A DNA stretch of 64,000 bases from Pseudorhodoferax soli (lineage in GTDB: Bacteria; Pseudomonadota; Gammaproteobacteria; Burkholderiales; Burkholderiaceae_C): assembly GCF_003337555.1 (NCBI RefSeq), contig NZ_QPJK01000010.1, forward strand, positions 124,001 to 188,000. Direction: 5' to 3'. Positions 16,728 through 24,677 of the stretch are shown piece after piece. How positions within the stretch are numbered: position 1 is the stretch's first letter; each line of letters begins with the position of its first letter. Below the pieces are notes generated by a model. It saw only the letters and a program-made list of their open reading frames with translations. It had not been told where the DNA came from and ran no database searches. A program made the translations under genes and the position numbers.

Positions 16728-18652
16728 GCACCCCCTACACCCACCCCCAGGAATTCGACGTCATCGTCGTCGGCGGCGGCCATGCCGGAACCGAGGCCGC
16801 GCTGGCCGCGGCGCGCATGGGCTGCAAGACCCTGCTCTTGACCCACAACATCGAGACCTTGGGGCAGATGAGCTGCAACCCGTCGATCGGCGGGATCGGC
16901 AAAGGCCACCTCGTCAAGGAGGTCGACGCACTGGGCGGCGCCATGGCGCTGGCCACGGACGAGGGCGGCATCCAGTTCCGCATCCTCAACTCGAGCAAGG
17001 GCCCGGCGGTGCGCGCCACGCGTGCCCAAGCCGACCGCGTTCTCTACAAGGCCGCGATCCGCCGCATGCTGGAAAACCAGCCGAACCTCTGGCTGTTCCA
17101 GCAGGCGGTGGACGACCTGATGGTGCAGGGCGACCGCGTGGTCGGCGCCGTGACGCAGGTCGGCATCGCCTTTCGGGGCCGGACGGTGGTGCTGACCGCC
17201 GGCACCTTCCTGGACGGCAAGATCCATGTGGGCCTGAACAACTATGCGGCCGGCCGTGCGGGTGACCCACCGGCGCAGTCGCTGAGTGCACGTCTCAAGG
17301 AACTGAAGCTGCCACAGGGCCGGCTGAAGACCGGCACGCCGCCCCGGTTGGACGGGCGCAGCATCGATTTCTCCAAGTGCAGCGAGCAACCTGGCGACGG
17401 CATGCCGGGCGGCGAGCGCGACACCGTGCCGGTGTTCAGCTTCATGGGCCGGGCGGACATGCACCCGCGCCAGATGCCATGCTGGGTGACGCACACCAAC
17501 ACGCGCACGCACGACATCATCCGTTCCGGCTTCGACCGCAGCCCCATGTTCACGGGCAAGATCGAAGGGGTGGGGCCGCGCTACTGCCCGAGCGTGGAAG
17601 ACAAGATCAACCGCTTCGCCGACAAGGACAGCCACCAAATCTTCCTGGAGCCCGAGGGCCTGACAACCCACGAGTTCTATCCCAACGGCATCTCGACCAG
17701 CCTGCCGTTCGACATCCAGTACGCACTCGTGCGTTCCATGCCGGGCTTGGAGAATGCGCACATCCTGCGGCCCGGCTACGCCATCGAGTACGACTACTTC
17801 GATCCGCGAGCCCTCAAGAACAACTTCGAGACGCGGGCGATCCAGGGCCTGTTCTTCGCCGGACAGATCAACGGCACGACCGGCTACGAGGAAGCAGCGG
17901 CCCAGGGCCTGTTCGCGGGCGCCAACGCTGCGTTGCAGTGCCTGGGCCGTGACCCGTGGCTGCCCGGCCGCGACCAGGCTTACCTGGGCGTGTTGGTCGA
18001 CGACCTGGTGACCCAAGGTGTCAGCGAGCCCTACCGCATGTTCACGAGCCGTGCCGAGTTCCGGCTGCAACTGCGCGAGGACAACGCCGATATGCGGCTG
18101 ACCGAGGCCGGTCGCCAGATGGGCTTGGTGGACGATGCGCGGTGGGACGCTTTCAGCCGCAAACGCGACGCTGTTTCACGTGAAACAGAGCGACTGCGTT
18201 CGCTTTGGGTGAGCCCGCGCAATCTGGCCATCGCGGAGGCGGAACGGGTGTTGGGCAAGGCCATCGAGCACGAGTACAACCTGGGCGACCTGCTGCGGCG
18301 CCCGGGCGTGGACTACGCTGGCCTGATGTCGCTGGATGGCGGGCGGTTCATGCCGGAGCAAACGCTGGCCGAGGAGGAAGTCGAGCAGATCGAAATCGCC
18401 GCCAAGTACTCCGGCTATATCGGCAAGCAGAAGGAAGAGGTCGAGCGCGCAGCGCATCTGGAATCCTTGCGTGTGCCCGAGGATTTCGACTACATGGCCG
18501 TGCCGGCGCTGTCGATCGAGGTGCGACAGAAGCTGCAAAAGCAGCGGCCCGAGACCTTGGGCCAGGCATCGCGCATCTCCGGGGTCACACCGGCGGCGAT
18601 CTCGTTGCTCCTCGTGCACCTGAAGAAGCGCGGCCGCGCCGTCAGCGCGTGA
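16724..18652 (+). CDS. mnmG: tRNA uridine-5-carboxymethylaminomethyl synthesis enzyme MnmG (GidA)
   Basis: 642-aa FAD protein that, with MnmE, installs the cmnm5 group on wobble U34 of several tRNAs. The N-terminal dinucleotide fold is [19 protein letters not shown]. Family blocks [41 protein letters not shown] and [13 protein letters not shown] are all present, and the C-terminal MnmE-binding helical region ends [13 protein letters not shown]. Full normal length. The start overlaps vapC; the stop overlaps rsmG (GTGA). A perfect parS site lies within codons around 18172-18187. Typical gene order near the chromosome origin. Confidence 0.98.
   Translation: MSTPYTHPQEFDVIVVGGGHAGTEAALAAARMGCKTLLLTHNIETLGQMSCNPSIGGIGKGHLVKEVDALGGAMALATDEGGIQFRILNSSKGPAVRATRAQADRVLYKAAIRRMLENQPNLWLFQQAVDDLMVQGDRVVGAVTQVGIAFRGRTVVLTAGTFLDGKIHVGLNNYAAGRAGDPPAQSLSARLKELKLPQGRLKTGTPPRLDGRSIDFSKCSEQPGDGMPGGERDTVPVFSFMGRADMHPRQMPCWVTHTNTRTHDIIRSGFDRSPMFTGKIEGVGPRYCPSVEDKINRFADKDSHQIFLEPEGLTTHEFYPNGISTSLPFDIQYALVRSMPGLENAHILRPGYAIEYDYFDPRALKNNFETRAIQGLFFAGQINGTTGYEEAAAQGLFAGANAALQCLGRDPWLPGRDQAYLGVLVDDLVTQGVSEPYRMFTSRAEFRLQLREDNADMRLTEAGRQMGLVDDARWDAFSRKRDAVSRETERLRSLWVSPRNLAIAEAERVLGKAIEHEYNLGDLLRRPGVDYAGLMSLDGGRFMPEQTLAEEEVEQIEIAAKYSGYIGKQKEEVERAAHLESLRVPEDFDYMAVPALSIEVRQKLQKQRPETLGQASRISGVTPAAISLLLVHLKKRGRAVSA
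18172..18187. promoter_or_regulatory. parS: parS centromere site 1 (inside mnmG)
   Basis: TGTTTCACGTGAAACA, a perfect 16-bp palindrome identical to the widely conserved chromosomal parS sequence bound by ParB. It sits within the mnmG coding sequence, about 3.1 kb from the parB gene. ParB loads here and spreads as a CTP-dependent clamp. Confidence 0.95.
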
Positions 18653-19293
18653 AGGGTCGTCTGCTCGAAGCTGCGCAGGCAATTGGCCTGGTGCTGTCGG
18701 ATGCGGAGGCCGATGCTTTGCTGGACTACCAGGGCTTGATCGCCAAGTGGAACAAGGTCTACAACCTGACCGCCGTGCGCGACCCGCAGCAGATGCTGAC
18801 GCAGCATCTGGTGGATTGCCTGGCGGCGGTGCCGCCACTGCGACGCGCGCTGGAGGAGCAGGGCGCTGAAGCGCCAGCGCTTCTCGATGTCGGCGCCGGT
18901 GCCGGCCTGCCCGGCGTGGTCTTCGCCATCCTGCATCCGCAGCTGCAGGTGCATTGCGTGGACACCGTGGCCAAGAAGGCGGCCTTCGTTCAGCAGGTGG
19001 CGGTGGAGCTCAAGCTGCCCAACCTGCGGGGCCTGCACGCGCGCGTGGAGGGTTTGGGCCAGGGGTACGACATCGTTTCCAGCCGCGCTTTTGCCTCGCT
19101 GTTGGACTTCACCACGTGGTCGCGCGCCGCGCTCAAACCGGGCGCGGTGTGGCTGGCCATGAAGGGCAAGGAGCCGCTGGAAGAGATCGCCGCTTTGCCG
19201 CCCGAGGTGGCAGTGTTTCACGTGGAACATCTGCAGGTTCCAGGCCTAGATGCCGAGCGCTGCATCGTCTGGATGCGACCCTCCGCCGCTTAA
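18649..19293 (+). CDS. rsmG: 16S rRNA (guanine527-N7)-methyltransferase RsmG (GidB)
   Basis: 214-aa SAM-dependent enzyme methylating G527 of 16S rRNA. Characteristic [20 protein letters not shown] at ~28-47, SAM motif [14 protein letters not shown] at ~81-94, and [14 protein letters not shown]. The GTG start overlaps the mnmG stop by 4 bp, as in many proteobacteria. A second parS site is embedded near the 3' end at 19214-19229. Confidence 0.97.
   Translation: MKGRLLEAAQAIGLVLSDAEADALLDYQGLIAKWNKVYNLTAVRDPQQMLTQHLVDCLAAVPPLRRALEEQGAEAPALLDVGAGAGLPGVVFAILHPQLQVHCVDTVAKKAAFVQQVAVELKLPNLRGLHARVEGLGQGYDIVSSRAFASLLDFTTWSRAALKPGAVWLAMKGKEPLEEIAALPPEVAVFHVEHLQVPGLDAERCIVWMRPSAA
19214..19229. promoter_or_regulatory. 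parS: parS centromere site 2 (inside rsmG)
   Basis: TGTTTCACGTGGAACA; read on the other strand it is TGTTCCACGTGAAACA, which fits the parS consensus TGTTNCACGTGAAACA exactly. It lies 1,042 bp from site 1 and encodes part of RsmG (VFHVEHL). Confidence 0.92.
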
Positions 19294-19324
19294 ACTCGCG
19301 GCCTGCTTCCCCTAGGAGATCCCC

Positions 19325-19936
19325 GTGTTCGGCATTGCTGACTACGGCGCATTTGTCGCCGCCATCGTCGTCTTTCTGATGATTCCCGGACCGGGCAACC
19401 TCGCGCTGATCACGTCCACCAGCAAGGGTGGCCTGCGCGGCGGACTCGCCTGCGCAGCCGGCATCATCCTCGGGGACCAGATCCTGTTGTGGCTGGCCCT
19501 GGCCGGCGTGGCGGCCGTGCTGGCCGCTTACCCGACAGCCTTCCATGCCGTGCAGTGGCTGGGCGCAGCCTATCTGGCCTGGATGGGCTTGCGCATGTTG
19601 CGCGCCAAGCCGGGCGACGCACCGGTGCTGCAGATGCAGCCGCGCCATTACCTGCGCCAGGCGCTCATGATCACGCTGCTCAACCCCAAGGCGATCGTCT
19701 TCTACATGGCCTTCTTCCCGCTGTTCATCGATCCGATTCGCCATCAAGGCATGGTGACGTTCGGCGTCATGGCAGCCACCATCGCGGTGCTTGGCTTCCT
19801 GTACAGCCTGGTGGCCATCCTGCTCACGCACCGCCTGGCGGAGCGCCTGCGCGCCAACCGCCGCATCTCCGGCGCGCTCGAGAAGATCGCCGGCCTGTTC
19901 CTGGTCGGCTTCGGCATCAAACTGGCGGTGCAGTGA
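19325..19936 (+). CDS. LysE/RhtB family amino-acid exporter
   Basis: 203-aa inner-membrane protein with six hydrophobic segments. The family signature FLMIPGPGNLALITSTSKGG is at residues ~18-37, the second-helix G-rich stretch is AAGIILGDQILLW, and LNPKAIVFYMAFFPLFID is near residue 120. Probably exports an amino acid or analogue; substrate unknown. GTG 19325 with AGGAG upstream. Inserted between rsmG and parA; its stop overlaps the parA ATG (TGATG). Confidence 0.93.
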   Translation: MFGIADYGAFVAAIVVFLMIPGPGNLALITSTSKGGLRGGLACAAGIILGDQILLWLALAGVAAVLAAYPTAFHAVQWLGAAYLAWMGLRMLRAKPGDAPVLQMQPRHYLRQALMITLLNPKAIVFYMAFFPLFIDPIRHQGMVTFGVMAATIAVLGFLYSLVAILLTHRLAERLRANRRISGALEKIAGLFLVGFGIKLAVQ

Positions 19937-20700
19937 TGGCGCGTGTTTTCTGCATTGCCAACCAGAAGGGCGGCGTGGGCAAGACCACGACGACCGTGAA
20001 CCTGGCCGCCGGCCTGGTGCGTGCCGACCAGCGCGTGTTGCTGATCGACCTGGACCCGCAGGGCAACGCCACCATGGGTTCGGGCGTCGACAAGCGGGCG
20101 CTGGAACTCTCCGTCTACGACGTGCTGCTGGAGTCCGCCAGCATCGCCGAGGTGCGCGTGACATCCGAGAAGTGCGGCTACGACGTGCTGGGTGCCAGCC
20201 GCGAACTGGCCGGTGCCGAAGTCGAGATGGTCAGCATCGAGCGGCGCGAGCGCCGGCTCAAGCAGGCGCTCGAAGCGGTGCAGGGCGATTACGACTTCAT
20301 CTTGATCGACTGCCCGCCATCGCTCTCGATGCTGACCTTGAACGGCCTGTGCGCCGCGCACGGCGTGGTCGTGCCCATGCAGTGCGAGTACTTCGCGCTC
20401 GAGGGGCTGACCGACCTCGTCAACACCATCAAGCAGGTCCACGCCAACCTCAACAAGGACCTCAAGATCATCGGCCTGCTGCGCGTGATGTTCGACCCGC
20501 GCATCACGCTGCAGCAGCAGGTCAGCGACCAGCTCAAGGCCCACTTCGGCGACAAGGTGTTCGACACCGTGATCCCGCGCAACGTGCGTCTGGCCGAAGC
20601 GCCCAGCTACGGCCTGCCGGGCGTGGTGTTTGATCCCGCCGCGCGCGGCAGCCAGGCCTACCTGAGCTTTGCGCGCGAGATGGTGGCGCGCGCTCGATGA
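19936..20700 (+). CDS. parA: chromosome partitioning ATPase ParA (Soj-like)
   Basis: 254-aa deviant-Walker ATPase that drives origin segregation with ParB-parS. Deviant Walker A KGGVGKTT lies at residues 11-18 with its signature Lys11; LLIDLDPQGNAT and FILIDCPPSLSMLT supply the other nucleotide motifs. The length and lack of an N-terminal HTH mark it as a chromosomal, not plasmid, ParA. ATG 19936 overlaps the exporter stop. Followed by a 4-bp overlap with the hydrolase gene. Confidence 0.97.
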   Translation: MARVFCIANQKGGVGKTTTTVNLAAGLVRADQRVLLIDLDPQGNATMGSGVDKRALELSVYDVLLESASIAEVRVTSEKCGYDVLGASRELAGAEVEMVSIERRERRLKQALEAVQGDYDFILIDCPPSLSMLTLNGLCAAHGVVVPMQCEYFALEGLTDLVNTIKQVHANLNKDLKIIGLLRVMFDPRITLQQQVSDQLKAHFGDKVFDTVIPRNVRLAEAPSYGLPGVVFDPAARGSQAYLSFAREMVARAR

Positions 20701-21245
20701 GCGTCGTGGTGCTCACGCTGCCGGGCTGGCAGAGCTCCGGCCCCGGCCACTGGCAGACGCTGTGGGAGGAGCGTTACGGCGACCGCCGCGTCGAGCAGCA
20801 CGACTGGATGCGGCCGCTGCGCGGTGATTGGCTGGCGCGCCTGGACGAAGTGCTGCTGGGCCTGCCGCCCGGCCAGCAGGCGGTGCTCGCCGCCCACAGC
20901 CTGGGCTGCATCCAGGTCGCGGCCTGGGCCGACCACAGCCGGCTGACGGCGCGCGTGCGCGGCGCCTTGCTGGTCGCACCCGGCGATGTCGAACGCGAAG
21001 ATCTGCGCGTCTTGCTTCCGGGCTGGGCACCCATCGTGCGCAGCCGGCTGCCCTTCCCCAGCGTGCTCCTGGGCAGCTCCGACGACCCCTATTGCGCGCA
21101 GGAGCGCGCCCAGGTCATGGCGCAGGATTGGGGTGCGGCCTACCACGACATGGGCACCGGCGGCCACCTGAACGCCGAGTCCGGCCTGGGCGACTGGCCG
21201 GCCGCACGTGCGCTCCTCGAAGAACTCAAGAAAGCAACCACATGA
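20697..21245 (+). CDS. RBBP9/YdeN-type alpha/beta serine hydrolase
   Basis: 182-aa small hydrolase. Nucleophile Ser68 in AAHSLGCIQ, Asp in GSSDDPYC and His in GTGGHLNAESGLGDWP form the likely triad. The N-terminus LTLPGWQSSGPGHWQTLWEE is diagnostic of the family (DUF1234/RBBP9-like). Substrate unknown, perhaps a small ester or peptide. It sits between parA and parB with an ATGA overlap to parA, so it is part of the partition operon transcript. Its link to segregation is positional only. Confidence 0.9.
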   Translation: MSVVVLTLPGWQSSGPGHWQTLWEERYGDRRVEQHDWMRPLRGDWLARLDEVLLGLPPGQQAVLAAHSLGCIQVAAWADHSRLTARVRGALLVAPGDVEREDLRVLLPGWAPIVRSRLPFPSVLLGSSDDPYCAQERAQVMAQDWGAAYHDMGTGGHLNAESGLGDWPAARALLEELKKATT

Positions 21246-21285
21246 CAACCCCACGCCCACCACTGCGTGTATCGCTGCCCTCCGG

Positions 21286-21299
21286 GGCGCTCCAGCGCC
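21286..21299 (+). other. hairpin in the hydrolase-parB gap
   Basis: GGCGCT-CC-AGCGCC, perfect 6-bp arms, inside a 78-bp G/C-rich spacer (21246-21323) otherwise lacking a gene. A 26-codon ORF from 21242 crosses it but looks accidental. The spacer resembles a short palindromic repeat; it could act as an attenuator or mRNA processing site that sets the ParA:ParB ratio. Confidence 0.35.
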
Positions 21300-21323
21300 T
21301 TCGGGCGGCCGGGCGGCGCTGAG

Positions 21324-22256
21324 ATGGTCACCAAACGACCCAAGGGCCTGGGCCGCGGACTGGAAGCCCTGCTGGGCCCCACCGTCGCCGACACGCCGGC
21401 CACCGAGGGCGGCGGCGCTGCCGACGGCAAGCCCACCACGCTGAACCTGGACGCCATGGTGCCCGGCCAGTACCAGCCCCGCACGCGCATGGACGAAGGC
21501 GCGCTGTACGAACTGGCCGAGAGCATCAAGGCGCAGGGCATCATGCAGCCCATCCTGGTGCGCCAGCTGGCCGCGGGCGAGCACGCCGGCAAGTACGAGA
21601 TCATCGCGGGTGAACGGCGCTTCCGCGCAGCGCGACTCGCCGGCCTGGACCAGGTGCCGGTGCTGGTGCGCGACGTGCCCGACGAATCCGCGGCGGCGAT
21701 GTCGCTGATCGAAAACATCCAGCGCGAAGATCTCAACCCGCTGGAAGAAGCGCAGGGCCTGCAGCGTCTGGTCAAGGAATTCGGCATGACGCACGAGCAG
21801 GCGGCCCAGGCCGTCGGCCGCTCGCGCAGCGCCGCCAGCAACCTGTTGCGCCTGCTGCAGTTGGCCGAACCGGTGCAGACCATGCTCATGGCGGGCGACC
21901 TGGACATGGGCCACGCGCGCGCGCTGCTCTCGCTGGACCGGGCCACGCAGATCACGGCCGGCAACCAGATCTCTGCCAAGAAGCTGTCGGTGCGCGAGGC
22001 CGAGAGCCTGGCCAAGAAGCTGTCGGCCGAGTTCACGCTGACCTCGCCCAAGCCCAAGAAGGAAAAGTCTCGCGACTTGAAGCGGGTGGAGGAGGAGCTG
22101 TCCGACCTGTTCGCCGCCGATGTCGAGATCCGCATCAAGAAGCGCGTCAAGCGCGGCGGCCGCCTGCAGGAGGCGGGCGAGCTGAGCATCCAGTTCGGCT
22201 CGCTCGAAGAACTCAACGGCCTGATCGAAAAGCTGTCGCCCACGGTCGCGCGCTGA
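21324..22256 (+). CDS. parB: chromosome partitioning protein ParB (Spo0J-like)
   Basis: 310-aa CTPase clamp that loads at parS. The basic ParA-stimulating N-terminus is KRPKGLGRGLEALLG, the CTP-binding motifs are GERRFRAAR (96-104) and ENIQRED (130-136), and the HTH recognising parS is at ~155-180 (MTHEQAAQAVGRSRSAASN). The C-terminal dimer domain ends IQFGSLEELNGLIEKL. ATG 21324 matches the family N-terminus; an upstream in-frame GTG (21267) would add 19 residues through the repeat spacer and is unlikely. The two parS sites are 2-3 kb upstream. Confidence 0.97.
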   Translation: MVTKRPKGLGRGLEALLGPTVADTPATEGGGAADGKPTTLNLDAMVPGQYQPRTRMDEGALYELAESIKAQGIMQPILVRQLAAGEHAGKYEIIAGERRFRAARLAGLDQVPVLVRDVPDESAAAMSLIENIQREDLNPLEEAQGLQRLVKEFGMTHEQAAQAVGRSRSAASNLLRLLQLAEPVQTMLMAGDLDMGHARALLSLDRATQITAGNQISAKKLSVREAESLAKKLSAEFTLTSPKPKKEKSRDLKRVEEELSDLFAADVEIRIKKRVKRGGRLQEAGELSIQFGSLEELNGLIEKLSPTVAR

Positions 22257-22990
22257 TGCCGCGGCTGCCCTGGCCACTGCCTGCCGTGCTGGCCTGGGCG
22301 CTGGCCTGGGGCCTGTACCGCGCGCTGCAGGGCCTGGGTTGGACCCCATGGCTCGCACTGCTGCTGGCCAGCGCCGCCGGTGTCCTGGCCAGCGTGCTGG
22401 GCAGCAGCCTGTGGCGCCGGGCGCTGATCGCGCTGGGGTTTCCACTGGCCGTGCTGCTGAGCAATGCGGCCCATTGGCCGGCGTGGGCTTGGCTGTTGCC
22501 GCTGGCGTTGCTGGCCCTCGTCTATCCGCTCAACGCCTGGCGCGATGCGCCGCTGTTCCCCACCCCTGCCAATGCACTGCAAGGCCTGGCAGACCGCGCG
22601 CCACTGCCGGCAGGGGCCCGGGTGTTGGACGCTGGCTGCGGGCTGGGCCACGGCCTCCAGGCGCTCCACTGGACATATCCTCAGGCTGAACTGCATGGCG
22701 TGGAGTGGAGCTGGCCGCTGCGCCTGGCCTGCGCCCTGCGCTGCCCCTGGGCTCAGGTGCGCCAGGGTGACATGTGGCGTGCCGACTGGCGCCCCTGTGC
22801 GCTGGTCTACCTGTTCCAGCGGCCCGAAAGCATGGCGCGCGCGGTGGCCAAGGCCGAGGCCGAACTCTCGCCGGGCGCCTGGCTGGTCAGCCTGGAGTTC
22901 GAGGCCACCGCATTGCGCCCGACGGCCAGGCTGCAAGGCGCGGACGGCCGCCCGGTCTGGCTGTACCAGCTGCCCTTCACCCGGGCATGA
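22256..22990 (+). CDS. membrane-anchored class I SAM-dependent methyltransferase
   Basis: 244 aa. Four hydrophobic stretches occupy about residues 8-100 (e.g. WLALLLASAAGVLASVLG, AWLLPLALLALVYPL), followed by a Rossmann methyltransferase domain with motif I VLDAGCGLGHGLQAL near residue 123 and acidic Glu in GVEWSW. Substrate unknown. The ATG overlaps the parB stop by one base (TGATG), so it is co-translated with the partition operon. It is followed immediately by a terminator hairpin. Confidence 0.85.
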   Translation: MPRLPWPLPAVLAWALAWGLYRALQGLGWTPWLALLLASAAGVLASVLGSSLWRRALIALGFPLAVLLSNAAHWPAWAWLLPLALLALVYPLNAWRDAPLFPTPANALQGLADRAPLPAGARVLDAGCGLGHGLQALHWTYPQAELHGVEWSWPLRLACALRCPWAQVRQGDMWRADWRPCALVYLFQRPESMARAVAKAEAELSPGAWLVSLEFEATALRPTARLQGADGRPVWLYQLPFTRA

Positions 22991-22992
22991 AA

Positions 22993-23012
22993 AAACCGCC
23001 CGAAGGCGGTTT
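22993..23012. terminator. Rho-independent terminator of the mnmG-parB operon
   Basis: AAACCGCC-CGAA-GGCGGTTT, perfect 8-bp stem with a stable CGAA tetraloop, 3 bp after the methyltransferase stop. Symmetric A/T ends let it serve the facing lipoprotein gene too. Confidence 0.85.
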
Positions 23013-23032
23013 CCGGTGGGCGCAGGGCAGGC

Positions 23033-23863
23033 TTACTGGCCGACCTTGAGCACGCCACCGCGGCCCAGGCCGCCCTTGACCTCCTGCGCCTTGTAGTTGC
23101 GCAGCGAGATCACCATCGAGTTCCAGGAATCGATGAAGGCCGCCACCGTGGCCTTGCCCTCGGGCGTGCGCGAGAAGCCGCCCAGGCCGGCTGCAGCGCC
23201 GCCGCCGAAGGCACCCAGTGCGGCACCGAAGTTGGTGGCCGTGGCATTGCCTTCGGAGATGCCGATCTGCACGCCCGAGCGGATGTCGAACAGCGTCATG
23301 GTCACGACCGAGGCCTTGCTTTCCATGCTGCCGGCCAGCGCGCCGAAGCCGCCGGGCAGGAAGGCGCCCAAGCCAGCAGCCACTTTGCCGGTGGAGTCGT
23401 TGTCGATGATGATGGCCGGCTCCAGGAAGTAGTCGGCCGCCACGCGCTGGCCCTTCTCCTGCTTGGACCCTGCGCGGAACTCGCCGGAGTTGCGCTGCTT
23501 GTCGGTGATGGCAGACAGCTTGCTCTCCGTGCGGTTGTTGCCGATGGAGGTGATCACGAAGCAGTTGGACTGCTGCACGGCCAGCCGCAGCAGCGGCTCG
23601 ATCGACGTGACCTTGGTGGCCGCGCCGAAGCTGGCATACCACTCCTTGCCGCGGCCGTCGTCCACGGCCAGCGTGCCCATCGGTGCATCGCAGCGCTCCA
23701 GCGCCGGGTTGGCACCGACGCTCGATCCGCCGGCGGCACCGCCGGTCACGGCCGTGGGCGCACTGCCGGTCGTGATCTTGCCGCCGCCAGGCGTTTCACA
23801 GCCGGCCAGGGCCAGGATGGAGGCGACCACGACGGCGGGACGCAGGAAGGAGGAGGTGTTCAT
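23033..23863 (-). CDS. CsgG/HfaB-like outer-membrane lipoprotein
   Basis: 276-aa lipoprotein: signal peptide with lipobox LALAGC (Cys about residue 22). The mature part resembles CsgG-family proteins: conserved early LRLAVQQSNCFVITS, AADYFLEPAIIIDNDS and an aromatic/glycine-rich membrane-insertion-like stretch AAGLGAFLPGGFGALAG. CsgG forms export pores for curli, but no curli genes are nearby, so a role in envelope stress or another secretion function is equally possible. Start ATG 23863. Forms a minus-strand unit with the upstream Sel1-like lipoprotein. Confidence 0.8.
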   Translation of the reverse strand: MNTSSFLRPAVVVASILALAGCETPGGGKITTGSAPTAVTGGAAGGSSVGANPALERCDAPMGTLAVDDGRGKEWYASFGAATKVTSIEPLLRLAVQQSNCFVITSIGNNRTESKLSAITDKQRNSGEFRAGSKQEKGQRVAADYFLEPAIIIDNDSTGKVAAGLGAFLPGGFGALAGSMESKASVVTMTLFDIRSGVQIGISEGNATATNFGAALGAFGGGAAAGLGGFSRTPEGKATVAAFIDSWNSMVISLRNYKAQEVKGGLGRGGVLKVGQ

Positions 23864-23920
23864 GGCTTGGCTTTCAGCAAGAGATGGGTAAAGGAAAGTG
23901 GAGGGCAGCCGGGGTTGCGG

Positions 23921-24523
23921 TCAATACCGGTAGTACCAGCCGGTCGGGCGCCAGTCCCAGTAGTACGTGTAGCCGGTCTGCCAGTAGCCGTACCAGGCAG
24001 TTCGGTTCAGGTCGACCCAGGCCTTGTAGTCGGCCTGGTTCTTCTTCTTGGCGGCGGAGGCTTCGGCGAGCAACTTGGTGGCTTCCTTGTTGCCGCGTCC
24101 GGCGGCCAGGGAAAGCCATTTCTCGGCTTCTGCGGGATCGGAGCCCATTTCTTCCAGGCCCATCAGGTAGAAGCGTCCCAGCGCCAGTTGCGCCTGCGGA
24201 TGGCCACGCTCACCGGCGCTGCGCATCCATTGCAAGGCCTGGTAGCTGTTCTGCGGCACGCCATCGCCACGGAAGTAACGCAGACCCAGGTCGTAGGCGG
24301 CGCGCGGGTCCTTGTTGCCGAGTTCAGACAGAGCGGCGATGCGCCGCGTCTGTTCTGGATTGGTGTCGCGCGTGGCGTCGAAGCTTGCGCTGTTGCGGGG
24401 GCGGTCGGAGCAGCCCTTGTCGTCACAGATCCGGACCATGGCCGGCTGCTCCGGCGCGGCAGGCGGCGCTTGCACGCAAGCCGCGAGGGCCACTGCGGCA
24501 AGAGGCAAAAGCGTGCGGATCAT
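23921..24523 (-). CDS. Sel1/TPR-repeat lipoprotein
   Basis: 200-aa protein: signal peptide IRTLLPLAAVALAAC with lipobox LAAC. Sel1-like repeats follow (AAYDLGLRYFRGDGVPQNSYQ, AQLALGRFYLMG), and the tail is Tyr/Trp-rich (YWQTGYTYYWDWRPTGWYYRY). Sel1 repeats mediate protein contacts. ATG 24523 is preferred because it places the hydrophobic core correctly; ATG 24565 is also in frame. Encoded upstream of the CsgG-like lipoprotein with 57 bp between, suggesting a shared transcript and joint envelope function. The aromatic tail could contact sugar or peptidoglycan. Confidence 0.82.
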   Translation of the reverse strand: MIRTLLPLAAVALAACVQAPPAAPEQPAMVRICDDKGCSDRPRNSASFDATRDTNPEQTRRIAALSELGNKDPRAAYDLGLRYFRGDGVPQNSYQALQWMRSAGERGHPQAQLALGRFYLMGLEEMGSDPAEAEKWLSLAAGRGNKEATKLLAEASAAKKKNQADYKAWVDLNRTAWYGYWQTGYTYYWDWRPTGWYYRY

Positions 24524-24560
24524 TGGGCACCCCATCACAAAAGCGGCAACTGTATGTCTC

Positions 24561-24585
24561 GACATGCAAGAAACCCCTGCATGTC
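24561..24585. promoter_or_regulatory. GACATGCA inverted repeat upstream of Sel1 lipoprotein
   Basis: GACATGCA (24561-24568) and TGCATGTC (24578-24585), perfect 8-bp arms, 9-bp spacer, 38 bp before the Sel1-lipoprotein start. The position and lack of T-run favour an operator over a terminator. Confidence 0.35.
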
Positions 24586-24610
24586 AAGTCGGAGAGTAAC
24601 CAATTTTGAC

Positions 24611-24639
24611 AAAATCTCAGCGACGGCGGCTGGGATTTT
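24611..24639. terminator. Rho-independent terminator downstream of FAD oxidase gene
   Basis: AAAATCTCAGC / GCTGGGATTTT, 11-bp stem with one G-T pair, followed by T-runs on both strands. It lies 39 bp beyond the stop of the minus-strand flavoprotein gene. Confidence 0.7.
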
Positions 24640-24677
24640 TGTGTGAAGGATGCACGCTGCTGCGCTGCCTCCGGCGT

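Noticed and set aside
21242-21323. 26-codon ORF between the hydrolase and parB genes
   Set aside because: Consists of the G/C-rich hairpin spacer; no family resemblance and too short to support.
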